A stretch of DNA of 64,000 bases from Pseudoscleropodium purum. Taxonomy: Eukaryota > Streptophyta > Bryopsida > Hypnales > Brachytheciaceae. The translations under genes were made by a program, and so were the position numbers. The stretch is from contig OZ017799.1 in NCBI GenBank assembly GCA_963969395.1, positions 1,242,501 to 1,306,500 of the forward strand, read 5' to 3'. Under the pieces are notes generated by a model that did no database searches, was not told where the DNA came from, and saw nothing but the letters and a program-made list of their open reading frames with translations. Below are positions 50,460 through 61,873 of this stretch, piece after piece. How positions within the stretch are numbered: position 1 is the stretch's first letter; every line of letters starts with the position of its first letter.

Positions 50460-51260
50460 TTTCCTTATAACTTTTGCATACGGTATTGAAATGCCGCATT
50501 TTTTAGTGCATTGAAACCTCTTTTTAAGTGCCAACAAGAAGATCAGTGAAAATATGACCAATCTATTTGTACTAACTAGGAACAAAAGCCAAAAGTAGCA
50601 TTGGAGTACCCACTAAGTTGTTTTTTGGCATCAAAGTGCTAAATTGCAGTAAAAGAAAATAATTGGGCTAAAATATGGCAACAAACTACGACATTTTTTC
50701 ATTAAAAAACTTCAAATTAAAAAAATAAAAACTTGAATGTAATTCTTAGATTGTTGATGAAAACATAATTATAAACATGTGATATGTGCTATTGCAATAT
50801 TTTCTATCTAATATGTGAATGAATATTGTAATTTGGAACACTACTATAATATATTATATGGCCTCTTTGATACTTCATAAAAAATGAAAAAATAAAAAAG
50901 AAGCCTTGGTACCCACTTTAGCAAAGATAATTTTGGGTATAATAGGAGGTCGGTTTAAAAGTGACTTGTTTCTAAAATTGTGCACCTCTTCAAATGGATA
51001 CTTGATTTGAACATATTACTTTTTCATAGTCTTCAACAATGTACTAGGCAAACAATGTACATTTTGATTAGGTGGGCAATTGTAGAATCCCGTACCATTT
51101 CAACTTCAAAATATCATAACTAATTCTACAAAGCTCCAAAAAAATATGAAACAACTTGGATTAAATTAGATACCAATTCCACTCACCTTTCTAGGAATGT
51201 TTTAGTGAAAAATATTTCAGGAGGTTTCAACTCTCTTAAATGAGCCATTTATCGACCTCC
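50460..51260 (+). repeat. Dispersed repeat family B, second long copy
   Basis: Collinear with parts of 5790-6392: TTTGCATACGGTATTG-like, AGTGCATTGAAACCTC, AACATGTGATATGTG and AATATGAAACAACTTGGATT. No coding frame conserved between the copies. Confidence 0.6.
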
Positions 51261-51337
51261 TACCTTAAGTAAAACCCTACGGATTTTGAAAGCACACCGC
51301 ACTCACTGTTATAGGAGCCAACCCATTTTTTTATCAA

Positions 51338-51380
51338 CCCCACCCCACCCCACCCCACATACACCACACACACACACACT
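51338..51380 (+). repeat. CCCCA pentanucleotide and CA dinucleotide repeats
   Basis: Four CCCCA units are followed after a few bases by about eight CA units. Confidence 0.9.
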
Positions 51381-51832
51381 TCCAACCTACAAACTAGTTT
51401 CTTTATGTGAAGTTGTCGTGCTGTTCCCAAAGTAGTTGTGGCCCATTATTGTTGTTTGTTAGGTTCTCAAGACTGCAATCAACCCTTGGTTATTCTACAA
51501 GTAACCGATGGTTGGAAATAGAAAAGTCTATATACAACAAATACAAGTCGTACAATACACTTCAGCTATAAAAAAAATTATGATAATTCTATTTTGAGTT
51601 AAAAAATTCTAAATTTTTTTGTATAATCCTTCCAAACTCTACTTCTACATTAGGAAAAAATTTCTGCACTCCATAAATCCTCACTCCCCACACACCCATA
51701 ATTGCTTTTTAGCTTAAGTGGTTAGAAATGGGTCGACTCCCTTTTTCCTTCAAAACTCGGAATCCCCACGCAAGGCGCACATGATCATTTTCTTTGGGTT
51801 GCAATTTCCCTTCTGACCTAAAAATTTCTCCT

Positions 51833-51880
51833 CTCTCTCTCTTTCTCTCTCTCCTTCTCTCTCTCCTTCTCTCTCTGTGG
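51833..51880 (+). repeat. CT-rich microsatellite
   Basis: CTCTCT blocks separated by TT interruptions. It produces an Arg/Glu-rich run in the minus-strand frame 51709-51969, which is not a gene. Confidence 0.9.
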
Positions 51881-51974
51881 CTTTGAGGTTCAGATATCGG
51901 TGTGCACCACGCGTATCTCTCAAGCAGACTGAACCGAAGCGGAGCGGACCAATCCCTCACCAAAACCAAGTACC

Positions 51975-52370
51975 GTGAATTTGAAATTTGAATTCACAGC
52001 TGTAGAGGACCAGGCCAACAACGGACGGAGACCAAGCTCTCTGAAGTTCCTGAAGCTCCTGAAGTTTCAAAGGCCGTTTGGGGGGAGGGGGGGCTTGCCA
52101 CTCCTTCCCAGGTGGTGCCGCTCAACGATCCACCATCAGTCGCCTTTTCCCTTCTGCGCTGGGTGGCTGCGCTGCGCTGCGCTGGGGTGGCGGAGCCGAG
52201 TCGTATGATTGCCGAGCCGTCTTTGGGCATTAACTCCAAGGCCAACCTGAGCACTCGCTTTCCGAAGGGGAAGCTTAGGTCAAATAAGGTGCTGCTGCTG
52301 CTGCTGCAGGTCAGGTGGGTATCCTCTGGAAACTCTCTTCTCAAAAAGGACGGGGCTTAGGGTAAAGTTA
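51975..52370 (+). other. GC-rich island with an open plus-strand frame
   Basis: About 400 bp of clearly higher GC than either flank. A plus-strand frame is open from about 52000 to 52360 (KLSEVPEAPEVSKAVWG, VPLNDPPSVAFSLLRW, LGINSKANLSTRFPKG, then a Leu run from GCTGCTG repeats and a CAG|GTCAGG donor-like site). It has no obvious ATG in that frame, and a 116-codon frame also exists on the minus strand. It may be a first exon, a captured gene fragment or a promoter island. Confidence 0.3.
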
Positions 52371-54829
52371 CTTACACAGATCTTTGAGTTATTAATTAAT
52401 TAATTAACTAACTAACTAACCGTTTCTGCAAATCGAAAATTAAATAGTTAGTAAAAACACCTGATTTTGTTTAAGACACACTATGAATCAAAAAGAAATT
52501 AAGTATTTGGGCTGAAGACTTGTTCCTCTGGTTCTGTGTGTACTCTTTTCTTATCAGTGGAATTTGTCCATGTGTTTCAAGAAAAGAAAAAGAAAAAGAA
52601 AATAGAAAGGAGTATGGTTCAGAAATTTTCCTGTGCAAATTTTTGAATGCAAGCTGGAGTGCTGACCCAAGTTTTTGTTTTGGACTACAGTCGGCAACTT
52701 TCTGCTCCAAAATTAATTAATGTGCAAAAATTAGTTACACGGACCAAGAAATTAAAATTAAAATAATATATTAAAATTCCACGATTTTAAAATGTAATTT
52801 AGGCTAGTGTACCTAAGTAAAGAAAACATCTAATCCACCCATCAAACCCACAAATCAAAAATAAATAAGTAAAACACATGATTTGCTCAACCACCCTGCA
52901 AGTCAAAATGACTCTAGAGGGGCCTGAAGACCCTTTGTGTCTATATAGTATATTTTGTATTTGGTGGTATTTGATTAAAAAAAAAAGATTTATCAAATGC
53001 TTTTTGGTTCAAAATAAATTAATGATCATGATGGAACATAAATAACAATGTATCACAATTGATATATTAAATCACAATTGAAGAGTTACGAGGCTTTATA
53101 CATACCTATGCAAGGACCCAGAAGGCCTTTCAAGGGTTAGGTAAAACACTTGCCTTGTTCACTTAGACCACTCTACAAATAAAAAAACAAATAAATAAAA
53201 CACCGTATTTGTCCAACCACCTCCTCTTCAAAATCCAAGACAATTTTTTTTATATAATATAATAAATGGAATATCTATAGATATGATATGTAGTAGATGG
53301 ATGTATTCTATGGAATAGTGATATGGCATGATGTATGGATACAAGTATGGAATATTGCATGTGGTTGTTAATCCTATATTGATTGTATTTATAGGGGAGG
53401 GGGGGTTATGAAAATTTTGTTTATCACAATTCATTCACTTATTAAGTAAGAGAATGAGTGAAGTGAATTCACTCAATATCCTCTCAAAAGGGAAAATGTT
53501 ACAAGAACATTCAAACAGGCAAGAGAGGTTCATGACTTTCATCCCTATTTCCCTTGGGTTCATTGATAACAATTGATTTACCAATGAAGTAGGGAGCATT
53601 TTGAATTAGAAGCAAACCATGATTCGTAAATTAACATGTACATCCCTAAGAAGGATTTAGCAAAGCAATATAACTTATCTCTCCAATCTAGGGAAGACTA
53701 TTGTAGGTTAAACAATGTAATGTTATCTTGTTTTGTTGGCTTTGGACTAAGGTAAGGTATGAGATGATAAAAGCGTTTGCATCTTCTAAAGAAATTGATG
53801 TACAAAAGGTAGGGACATCCCAAGCATTACTTGATCTCATACTCAACATGACTACAAAATCTAGATTAATATTACCTAGTGTTGAAGAAATGATTTTAAA
53901 ACATCTACCAAAAAAAACTTTGACTTCTAGCAACTTTTCTTTGTGGTATTGATTGCACACATTCCTTAGTGCATTGGATCTCCTTTCATTTGCCAACAAG
54001 AATCAATGATAATTTGACATACCTAACAACAAATATTGTCCATGGTAGAAAAAGTGGCAATTTTAGACATACTTTAAGTTCATGACAACAATGGTTGCTT
54101 TCTACTTGAAATGGCAAAGTATTGTATGTTGACATTTACATATGATAAAATAAAAAAAAGAATCTAATATTTTATTATTTATTAATTTGAGATATATGGA
54201 ATAAAATTTTCTTACTAAATAAGTTTAATTAAATTTTATAAGAATGGTAGCATTTGTTAAGAGTTGGTTGTATTGTACTGTACCAATGGTGGTCTAGGTA
54301 GGCATTTCTTGTTGAATATTTAATTTTTTCCCCAGGAAACAATGTTTAAAATAGAAAATACAATTTACAAGATTTTTTTTCATAAAAAAGCTGGGAAATT
54401 TTATTTTCCTAAAACTTTGTTATATATTTTTAGAAATATTATTTAGCAATCCTAACCACTGAGATCAAATGTTTACAAATATTAGCAATCCATATTTTCC
54501 TCCTCTTCTTTAAAAAATACATACATGTGTTGTAGCAATGAATTCAACAATTTTGTATGTTCTAAGTTGTGAAATCCCCCCACCTTTGTCCCCAAATGAT
54601 CTTCTGGTTTCCCTTACTTTTGTTGCAATGAGCTAAAATACTATCTTTCAAAAGGGCTCCTCTTGAAATTCAAATTTTCAAGACAACAAGATTGCACCAA
54701 ACTCTAGTTATAACTCCAAACAAGAAAACATAACTTTATTAATAGTAAAAAAATCCTAAACATTTTGTTCAACCAAAAGATCATTTTGCAATCCACTACA
54801 TACATGCTTTATGAGAAGTTTCTTTAATC
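52371..54829. other. AT-rich intergenic DNA with repeat fragments
   Basis: 52900-53090 is a fragment related to 1080-1260, and 53690-54060 a fragment of dispersed family B. A short ATTAATTA/ACTAACTA run lies at about 52391-52420. No gene seen. Confidence 0.55.
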
Positions 54830-55751
54830 TTAACCCCTAAAGTCCCATTGTCCCCTCAAAGAACAAATCAAATTTCAGGAAGGTTCCTATGACTTCAATT
54901 TTTGGTGAATTATTTTGAAACTTTTCTGTAAGATAGAAAACCTGATTATCTACTTGAGAATATAATTTTTATTTCAATTGGTGCCTGAGAGCAAAAGTTA
55001 TACCACAAAAAGCCTAAAATTGAACTTGACGGACAACACAAAAAAAAATCGCAAAAAATCAAAATTAATCTTAATTTTTTTTCCCCTGAAATGTTTTATT
55101 TTTGTCTACATGTGAAGCTTTGATTCATTCTATTTGGACTAATATTGAGAAAGTTAAGGACAATCTTGTTTTTTGGGCAATTTCAGCACCTTTTTGAAAA
55201 AATAACCTGTAGGATTCATTTCTGAATGCAATTTTCACAATTTTCCACAATTTTTTTTGAGAATGTTGTGCTTTCTTGCTAAAACAATCTCACCATTGGA
55301 ATTATTGTCTTTCAATCCCATCTTGAAGCTATTAACGATTTTTTTTTCAATCTTGGACCTACTTCTACTTAACAATTTTTTAAAGAATAAAAATCAAGTA
55401 TTTAAAAAAAATAAAAATTCCTAGACTTTCAACTCAATTCTTCAACATAAAAATTTTAAATTCAAAGTTTGTAGTGCAAAAAAATTCCACAATTGGCGAT
55501 CAAAGTCATCTGAAATTGCAAGTCAGTGTTCATAAAAACTTTCTTTATCAACTTTGAATGCTAATATATTTCAATCTATACGGTCAAACTTCATGAAAAT
55601 TTTACCACGTGAGCTAAGACAAGAGAAGTACAAGATCTTACGGTTAGATTTTTTTTAAATGATTTTTTTTGTTACTTGGGTGAATGCAACAAAAATGACA
55701 GTTTTGAGTGTTTTTTAACAAAAAAAATGGCCTTGGAACTTAAGAGGTTAA
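54830..55751 (+). mobile_element. TTAACCCC family element flanked by TTAA
   Basis: Begins TTAACCCCTAAAGTCCC and ends GGAACTTAAGAGGTTAA; 922 bp, the same length class and orientation as 1372-2297. It shares the TTAA at 55748-55751 with the next, oppositely oriented copy. Confidence 0.65.
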
Positions 55752-56760
55752 GCCTGAAATTCCTTGAATATATTTTCACCCAAAATATTCTAAATTGTTA
55801 TTTTTAGGACAAGTACCAAATTTTTTTTTAAAGCTTGGACACATCCAATTGTAAGATATTGTAGTAAGCTAATTTGAAAAGATGTAGAAAAATTTTCAGA
55901 AATTTTCACCTTGTAGATTGTAAGATATAAGTGTTTAAATTGACAAAAAGCCTTTTTTTAGCCCTGCAAAAAATTGGGCAGTTGCACTTCAAAAGGTCAC
56001 ATTTGTATGGAAAAACGTCCCAAATGGTTGCTAATCTTTGGATTCATTTTTCAAGGCAAGTCGGCCACATGCTTAAAAATTTTCAGATCATTTGGAATTG
56101 TACAACATATAGGAAAAAAATAATAAATAGAAAGAAGTGAGAATGAATCAAAATATTCAATTGTTAATAATTTAGTCATGGAATTGAAAAATGCCAATCA
56201 TAATGGTTGCAATGTTGTAATAAGAAATCTACATGTCGGTTTTTTTCCCAAAATATTGAAAATTGAGTTAAATAGACAACTTGAGAGTTTATTCTAAGGT
56301 AGAGAATCCATAATTGCTTGCAAATTAAAACTCCTCATAACTTTTGACTCATTGATCACAATGAAATGACTCAAAGCTTTCCATGTACATATAATTCTTA
56401 AAAACTTATTTCAAATTTTTATTTCTAAAAAAAGTAATTTTTTCTAATTTTCTTAGACTACCCACTCGATAAAAAAAACTACATGCCATACAATAATTTT
56501 TTTAACTATATAGTCAAAAGTTACGAAAATTGTTGGGCCTTGAAGAAAAAAACCTTGTATGTATGTCTTGTGGAAATTTTAGCACAAAATAAATTAAAAC
56601 TCTATTCATAGTGAGCTGTCCAAAATTGCTATGCTACTACCTATGGTTTGATGTATTGTTTCTCCCTTTTTTCAATGGAAATCATCCATATATTTCAAAA
56701 AAACACAATCATAATTGTTGTGTTGCCAAAAAAAGCTTAGCCTGGTCCTTTAGGGGTTAA
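55748..56760 (-). mobile_element. TTAACCCC family element, inverted copy abutting the last
   Basis: Right end TGGTCCTTTAGGGGTTAA at 56760, left end at the TTAA shared with 54830-55751; about 1013 bp. The plus-strand frame 55931-56140 matches the minus-strand frame 1920-2189 (shared KSLF-ALQK-GQLHF-RSHLY and LWIH-S-QVG-ML-NF). Confidence 0.65.
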
Positions 56761-58125
56761 TATTTTCCATGCAAATGGAAGCCAACCGGGAGATCATTTC
56801 GCAAAATACTATATACATGTTCACTTGTGAGAAGTTTCTTCAGCCTCAGTATTTTCCACACAAATGGAAGCAATTATTTGCTGCAAAAAGTTCGCCGGAC
56901 AGCCTTGCAATGAACTGAAGAACCATTTTCTCAGGACACTTATTTTGACCACGTGGTCCGTCGCGTCATGCTCGTGATAGAACATGACATGGAGCAAAGC
57001 AACACCGAATGATCTCATTAAGCGTTGCCAAGTTGGTTGGCGAAGTTATGGTGACACCTCTTCCCCCCACGGCCACCGGTCAGGGAGGAATGACCCCTCT
57101 ATTGCCCTGTGTTTCACCCTTGTAGAAAACACTGGAATTTTTTTATTCATCACATATGATAAAATTTGCAAATTTTGAATTTATATTTGCAATCAGAGAC
57201 CCAAAATTAGCTATGTGACATGATGAAATACAAAATTTAAGTGGCATGAAATAGGGGACAATTTTGACATTTACCTTTTGGTAGGGCAATAGATGGGTCA
57301 ATCCTGCTTGGTAGTTTGTTTTTTTATTCATTTTTAATACAGTGCCAAACTAGTGATATTAAATGTTGCAATGGTGTTTGGAATTTCAACATTCATCCAC
57401 TTGTTCAATAGAAAATACCACATTAGCATATATCACACATACATAATTTTGTTTTCATCCATTCTTTAACAATTTCATCCAAAAATTTACTGTTTAAGTT
57501 CTAAAGGCTTGGTGCAGGGTCAATTATTTTGGAGCAATTCGATGGCCAATTGCCTGAAAAAAAACACTGCTCCTTGGCCCCTCCCCCACCGGGTTACAAG
57601 GCCAAGGCGGGGCATTGCCTACCAATGCAAACATGCCAGTTGCAGGAAACTCAGAAAACAAGGAACAAGATAATAATGTACGCCTTATAAGTGTGATTTG
57701 GGCCTCATTCAAGGCATCAAATGCAGGGTCCATGTTTTTCTTTTTTTCTTTCTTTCTTTATTGTCTTTTAAACAAATGAATTCCCATGTCTTACAATTGT
57801 GTTATTCAGAAAATTCCAGTCTCTGAAAAATTCGTAGAACTTGCACCAGAAAAGGGCTTTATGTCAATAAATTTATGTCCTAAAAACTTGCAAATTATTG
57901 AGACCTCATGCCCTGGGGTACAATGCAGGGCATTACCAATGCAAACGTGACAGGCAGTAAACTCAGAAAACAAGGAACAAGGTAATCATGTAAGCTTATA
58001 AGTATGGTTCATTTGCATTTTAAAAAATTAGTCTTAAAAAAGAAGAAGCTTACAAGTATGCCGTTTGAGCCGCATTCAAGGCATCAATGCAGGGAGAATT
58101 GAAGCTCCTATGGGGTTTTGTTTTT
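56761..58125. other. Intergenic DNA with a GC-richer patch
   Basis: 56830-57120 is GC-richer with short open frames on both strands and no motif I know. 57330-57480 is an inverted family B fragment. A 40-bp block (CAGGGCATTACCAATGCAAAC-like, GAAACTCAGAAAACAAGGAA) is repeated near 57610-57670 and 57920-57980. Confidence 0.5.
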
Positions 58126-58127
58126 TT

Positions 58128-59800
58128 TTTGTCTTTGGGGGATTTTTTTTTTTTTTATAACAAATGGCAAGCCATTGCATTGAAAAGAAATGCACCAACA
58201 AACAAACAAGCCCAAAGGCTGGACAAATGAAGAGATAAGAGCGAAAAGGACAAAAGAACACCCACAAACAACCTCAAAGGAAGGAAGGTGGGCAGAGGGG
58301 GCCTTGATGGTCCAACTAATGGAGTGTCCTACCCTACTAGCAAGCAAATTATCATGAAACCAAGTATCATTGAATTGGCACCAAGCCCTCTCAAAGCTCT
58401 AAGATCGTATTCTAGAGGCCTGTTGTGTTTTAAGAAAAGTTGTCTACCCACAATTGATAGGGGTGTCCCATAATGAGGTTTGAATGAAAGAAAGAGGACA
58501 AATAACTTTAGCAAAGATTATTTGGTTATGAGCAATCCAACAAAGCTACAGAGCCGCACCTCTAATGAGGGACCAAAGTGTTTTGATTTGTCTATATCTC
58601 CATGGGAGTGTTGAGTCAAATATACATTGGATGGTATTCAATCTCTTATAGGGGCCTAACGTTGGAGCCAAACCAAGTAAATGATGTCCCATTGATTGGA
58701 CATAGTCCCAAATGTCTTGAGATTTTGAGTAGGAGAAGAAATGATGAAGTGGAGTTTCAATCACACGAGATGAGTAATAAATACAAGAAGCATCCAGACC
58801 AAGAGCAATTTGAGCCCGCCAAAAATTGACCACAACTGCTCCATGCCAAACAAACCAAATAAACACAACATCTTTGGAAGGTCAATTACGAATCTAGATA
58901 TCTCTTCACGAAGGTTTAAATGAATCTTGGAGTAGGACTAGCCATCTTGACAAGATCGATCGCTTGAGGGAGGCTTGAATGGTAAGGAGTTTCCTTCCCA
59001 TGATGGTGGAATAATCAAAAAGATTTTTGCCATTGTTCTATAGCCAACGACCGGGATTGAAGATAATGGTATCGATAGCCCTTATATAAAGAAGATGCCT
59101 AGATTTGCCTTTGCCTCATTTGACTTGGAAAATATGAACTCTACATAAAATTCCCATAGCTTGGTAGTTCTCAATAGATGTAGAAATGATTGTCAACTGT
59201 TGAGAGTTGGATCCAACTATATTGTGGGTTTACTCTTTTGGGATTTGAGGTGCTTGAGCATAGGGCTTAATAAGCAAGGGAGCTGATTCTTGGGTTAACC
59301 AAATGATAGAGGGAGTCATATTTGTACAATTGGAAACAACATTAGAAGATTTGGGGGGGCTCCGGAAGCCTGTTTTGGGCATGTTCCCCCACATTTATTC
59401 CTTACAGTAGAGGGAATGGCCCGTTGTTAGAAGAAAAAATTGAATTTTTTTTTAATTCTTCTAATACTAAAAGAAATTGGAGCAATGACGTGGCAAGGGC
59501 TCGGCCATGTCATTCCATTGCACCAAACCTGTTCCCTACGTTTATAAGGTGTGATAATTTGTAGGCTTTTGGAGACCCCAAAAAACTTCTAATGCCCCAA
59601 TCCACTCATTAGCAAATGTAAATTTTGCCTTCTTGGTGACTAAGGAGAGCCAATCCTGAGGAATCTGAGTTTGTTTTTTAAACTTTGAGCTTATTCCAAG
59701 AAGACCAAGAATAAACAGCGGAAAGCTTTTGTAAAGCCTTGGAGACCAATGGGTTTTTTTAGCAATGTGTGGTTAACTTGCATTGAAATTGAATGGACCT
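58128..59800 (-). mobile_element. Decayed LINE (non-LTR retrotransposon), 3' part
   Basis: Minus strand. A conceptual frame with scattered stops resembles the C-terminal zinc-ribbon region (zf-RVT type) of plant LINE reverse transcriptases: FVWHGAVVVNFWRAQIALGL, ASCIYY, ETPLHHFFSYSKSQDIW, then YRQIKTLWSLIRGAAL and CWIAHNQIIF. Open part 58866-58546. Upstream codons continue in the same frame (TIMGRKLLTIQASLKRSILS). At the 3' end the minus strand has an A run (58141-58157). The two zinc-binding cysteine pairs are damaged. The element is 5'-truncated or too diverged beyond about 59800, and it carries a nested MITE at 59340-59594. Confidence 0.7.
59340..59594. mobile_element. MITE, CATTAGAAG family, nested in the LINE
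   Basis: Left end CATTAGAAGATTTGGGGGG, right end CCCCAAAAAACTTCTAATG; 255 bp, close to the 253-bp copy at 3513-3765. It interrupts the LINE conceptual frame, so it inserted after the LINE. Confidence 0.65.
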
Positions 59801-60294
59801 TGTACCAACCCCTTGGGAAAAAAATTAGTACTAAGAAGACTAAAAATCATCAAAAGACTTCAAATTTAAAAAAATCTTGGATGAAATTGTCAAATTAAGG
59901 ATGAAAATAAAATTATTAATAATGTGATATGTATACTAATGTGATATTTTCTATCCAATATATGAATGTGTTAAAATTTGGAGCACCACTATAACACTTT
60001 GTATTGCCACTATGGCATTTCATTAAAAATGAAAAAAATTCCTATTGGAAATTGTTTCTATGATTCTCAAATAGAGAAATAGATAAAAACTCCGGTCTTC
60101 AAAGAAAGCCGGCATAAATAAAGTGTTTGTTCATAATGACAATGAGCCAGTGTCCATCTGATCAAGGGCCATTGATGTTTTCATGTAATAAATCATGTCT
60201 AACATTGTGGTGTCTGGTGGCATTCCTCTCTCTCAATCTTCTTCCTAAGTTTAATATCCCACCTTAGGTGGTTATTGGTCTTCCTTTTTTATTT

Positions 60295-61417
60295 TTAACC
60301 CCTAAAGGACCAAGTTGCATTTTTTGGCAACATAGTGAATTTGGGTAGTTTCTTACGAATGGAGTTTTAATTATTTTGTACTTAAATTTTTACTAAACAT
60401 GTGCCCAAGGAGTAGCTTCAAGACTTGACAATTTTCATAACTTTTGACTACATGGTCAAAAAGTTATTGCATTATATGCGATTTTCTTTGTTCTATGGGC
60501 AACTTGGGCAGCTCAAAAAACTTCTTTAAAAATCACTTTTCAAAAAAAATAAAAATTTGAAATCGGTTCTTTAGATTTACATAAGAGTGGAAAGTTTTGA
60601 ATCATTCCATTTTGATTAAGGTAGAAGTACCTATTTTGGACAGGCCCCTCATAATGGCTTCATAGGCTAACCTATTCTGGACAATAATTAGATGCACTAT
60701 TCATTGGAAAAGGTTCTCTATTTATTCTTCCTTATCCACTCGTCTCTCGTTCCTCTTGACTTTGAAAGAAGTACAAAAGTTAACCGAAATAGGTGAATCT
60801 ATGTAATAGAGATGGGTCCGGGTGCAAAATCTATGTTTATATTCATTAAAATATTCATTTAAAGAGATTTTTTTTGTTTTTATGGCATTCATCCACAACT
60901 TTATTTTTGCACATATTGAACTTAGTTACCCATGACTTCTCCACATCAAGTCTGAAATCCTTAAGTTATCCGAAATAGGTACTTCTACCTTAATAAAATG
61001 AAAGTTATGAGGAGTTTTAGTTTGCAGGTAGGTATGGAGTCTTTGAAAACCATACCTACTCGCAAACTAAAACTCCTCATAACTTTCATTTCATTAAACA
61101 AAATGGAATGATTCAAAGCTTCCTACTCTTATATAAACCTAAAGAACCAATTTCAAATTTTTATTTTTTTGAAAAGTGATTTCTAAAGAAGTTCTTTGAG
61201 CTACCCAAGCTGCTTGTAGAACAAAGAAAATCACATATCATGCAATAACTTTTTGACTATGTAGTTAAAAGTTACGAAAATTATCAGGCCTTGAAGCTAC
61301 TCCTAGGACACATGTTTAGTGAAAATTTCAGCACAAAATAATTAAAACTCCATTTGTAGTGAGCTGCCCAAAGTTGCTATGTTGCTGAAAAACACAGTTT
61401 GGTCCTTTAGGGGTTAA
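60295..61417. mobile_element. Foldback element, TTAACCCC family, with nested MITE
   Basis: TTAA plus CCCCTAAAGGACCAA at the left and TTGGTCCTTTAGGGG plus TTAA at the right. The arms 60295-60616 and about 61080-61417 are long inverted copies of each other, and the centre at about 60992-61095 is a nearly perfect hairpin (TGAGGAGTTTTAGTTTGC and its complement around GTAGGTATGG). Without the 370-bp insertion at 60620-60989 the element is about 750 bp. No coding frame. Confidence 0.8.
60620..60989 (+). mobile_element. Intact MITE with TTAA target duplication
   Basis: Starts GGTAGAAGTACCTATTTTGG and ends CCGAAATAGGTACTTCTACC; the termini are inverted copies with one mismatch in about 20. TTAA lies on both sides (60616-60619 and 60990-60993), and the empty site can be read from the opposite arm of the surrounding foldback element. 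The TTAA duplication is the hallmark of piggyBac-type transposition. Confidence 0.8.
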
Positions 61418-61420
61418 TGG

Positions 61421-61873
61421 TCACCCATTCTTTCCAAAAACACTCAATGTGGTGTTCACAAATTCCAAGCTGTTGGTTAGTTCACTCCCAGATCTCAAAT
61501 TCTGGTCTCGGAGCCATAGAACTTGCACCGAAAATGGTCCATTTACGTCAAAAATTGAAGTCCAATCTTTATGACAAAATTGATTGGGAAAAAAAAGGAC
61601 GCAAACCAACTTACTGTCTCTGCCCATTGTTTCCATTGTCGGTTCCCAGCTAACTGGCTTTTCTGCATTTGGCGAATCCATTTCGTAATAAAAATACATC
61701 ACAACAAACAGAACTACCTGTGGCACACATTCAATGGTGGTTGGATTCCAGTTGCCCATTGCCCAATTAGTGTCAGGGATCGTAATGTAAGGTAGGCCAA
61801 ATGTTTTTTTTTTTTTTTTAATTTCTTGCTTTTTGAATGAATGTGAGTAGGCCAAATACTTTGAAGGGAACAT
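61421..61873 (-). other. 150-codon open frame, possible exon, unrecognised
   Basis: The frame has higher GC than its surroundings. It includes LPYITIPDTNWAMGNWNP and YEMDSPNAEKPVSWEPTM, then a GGGCAGAGACA|GTAAGT donor-like site near 61623, which would make the upstream half an exon. I cannot find partner exons. It begins four bases from the end of the foldback element. It could be a gene fragment. Confidence 0.25.

Noticed and set aside
51709..51745. TAGCTTAAGTGGTTAGA-like tRNA A box with GGGTCGACTCC-like B box (SINE?)
   Set aside because: The boxes are only about ten bases apart, far too close for a tRNA or SINE promoter, and no cloverleaf forms.
61571..61795. 74-codon plus-strand frame
   Set aside because: Antisense to the longer minus-strand frame at 61421-61873 and without a motif.
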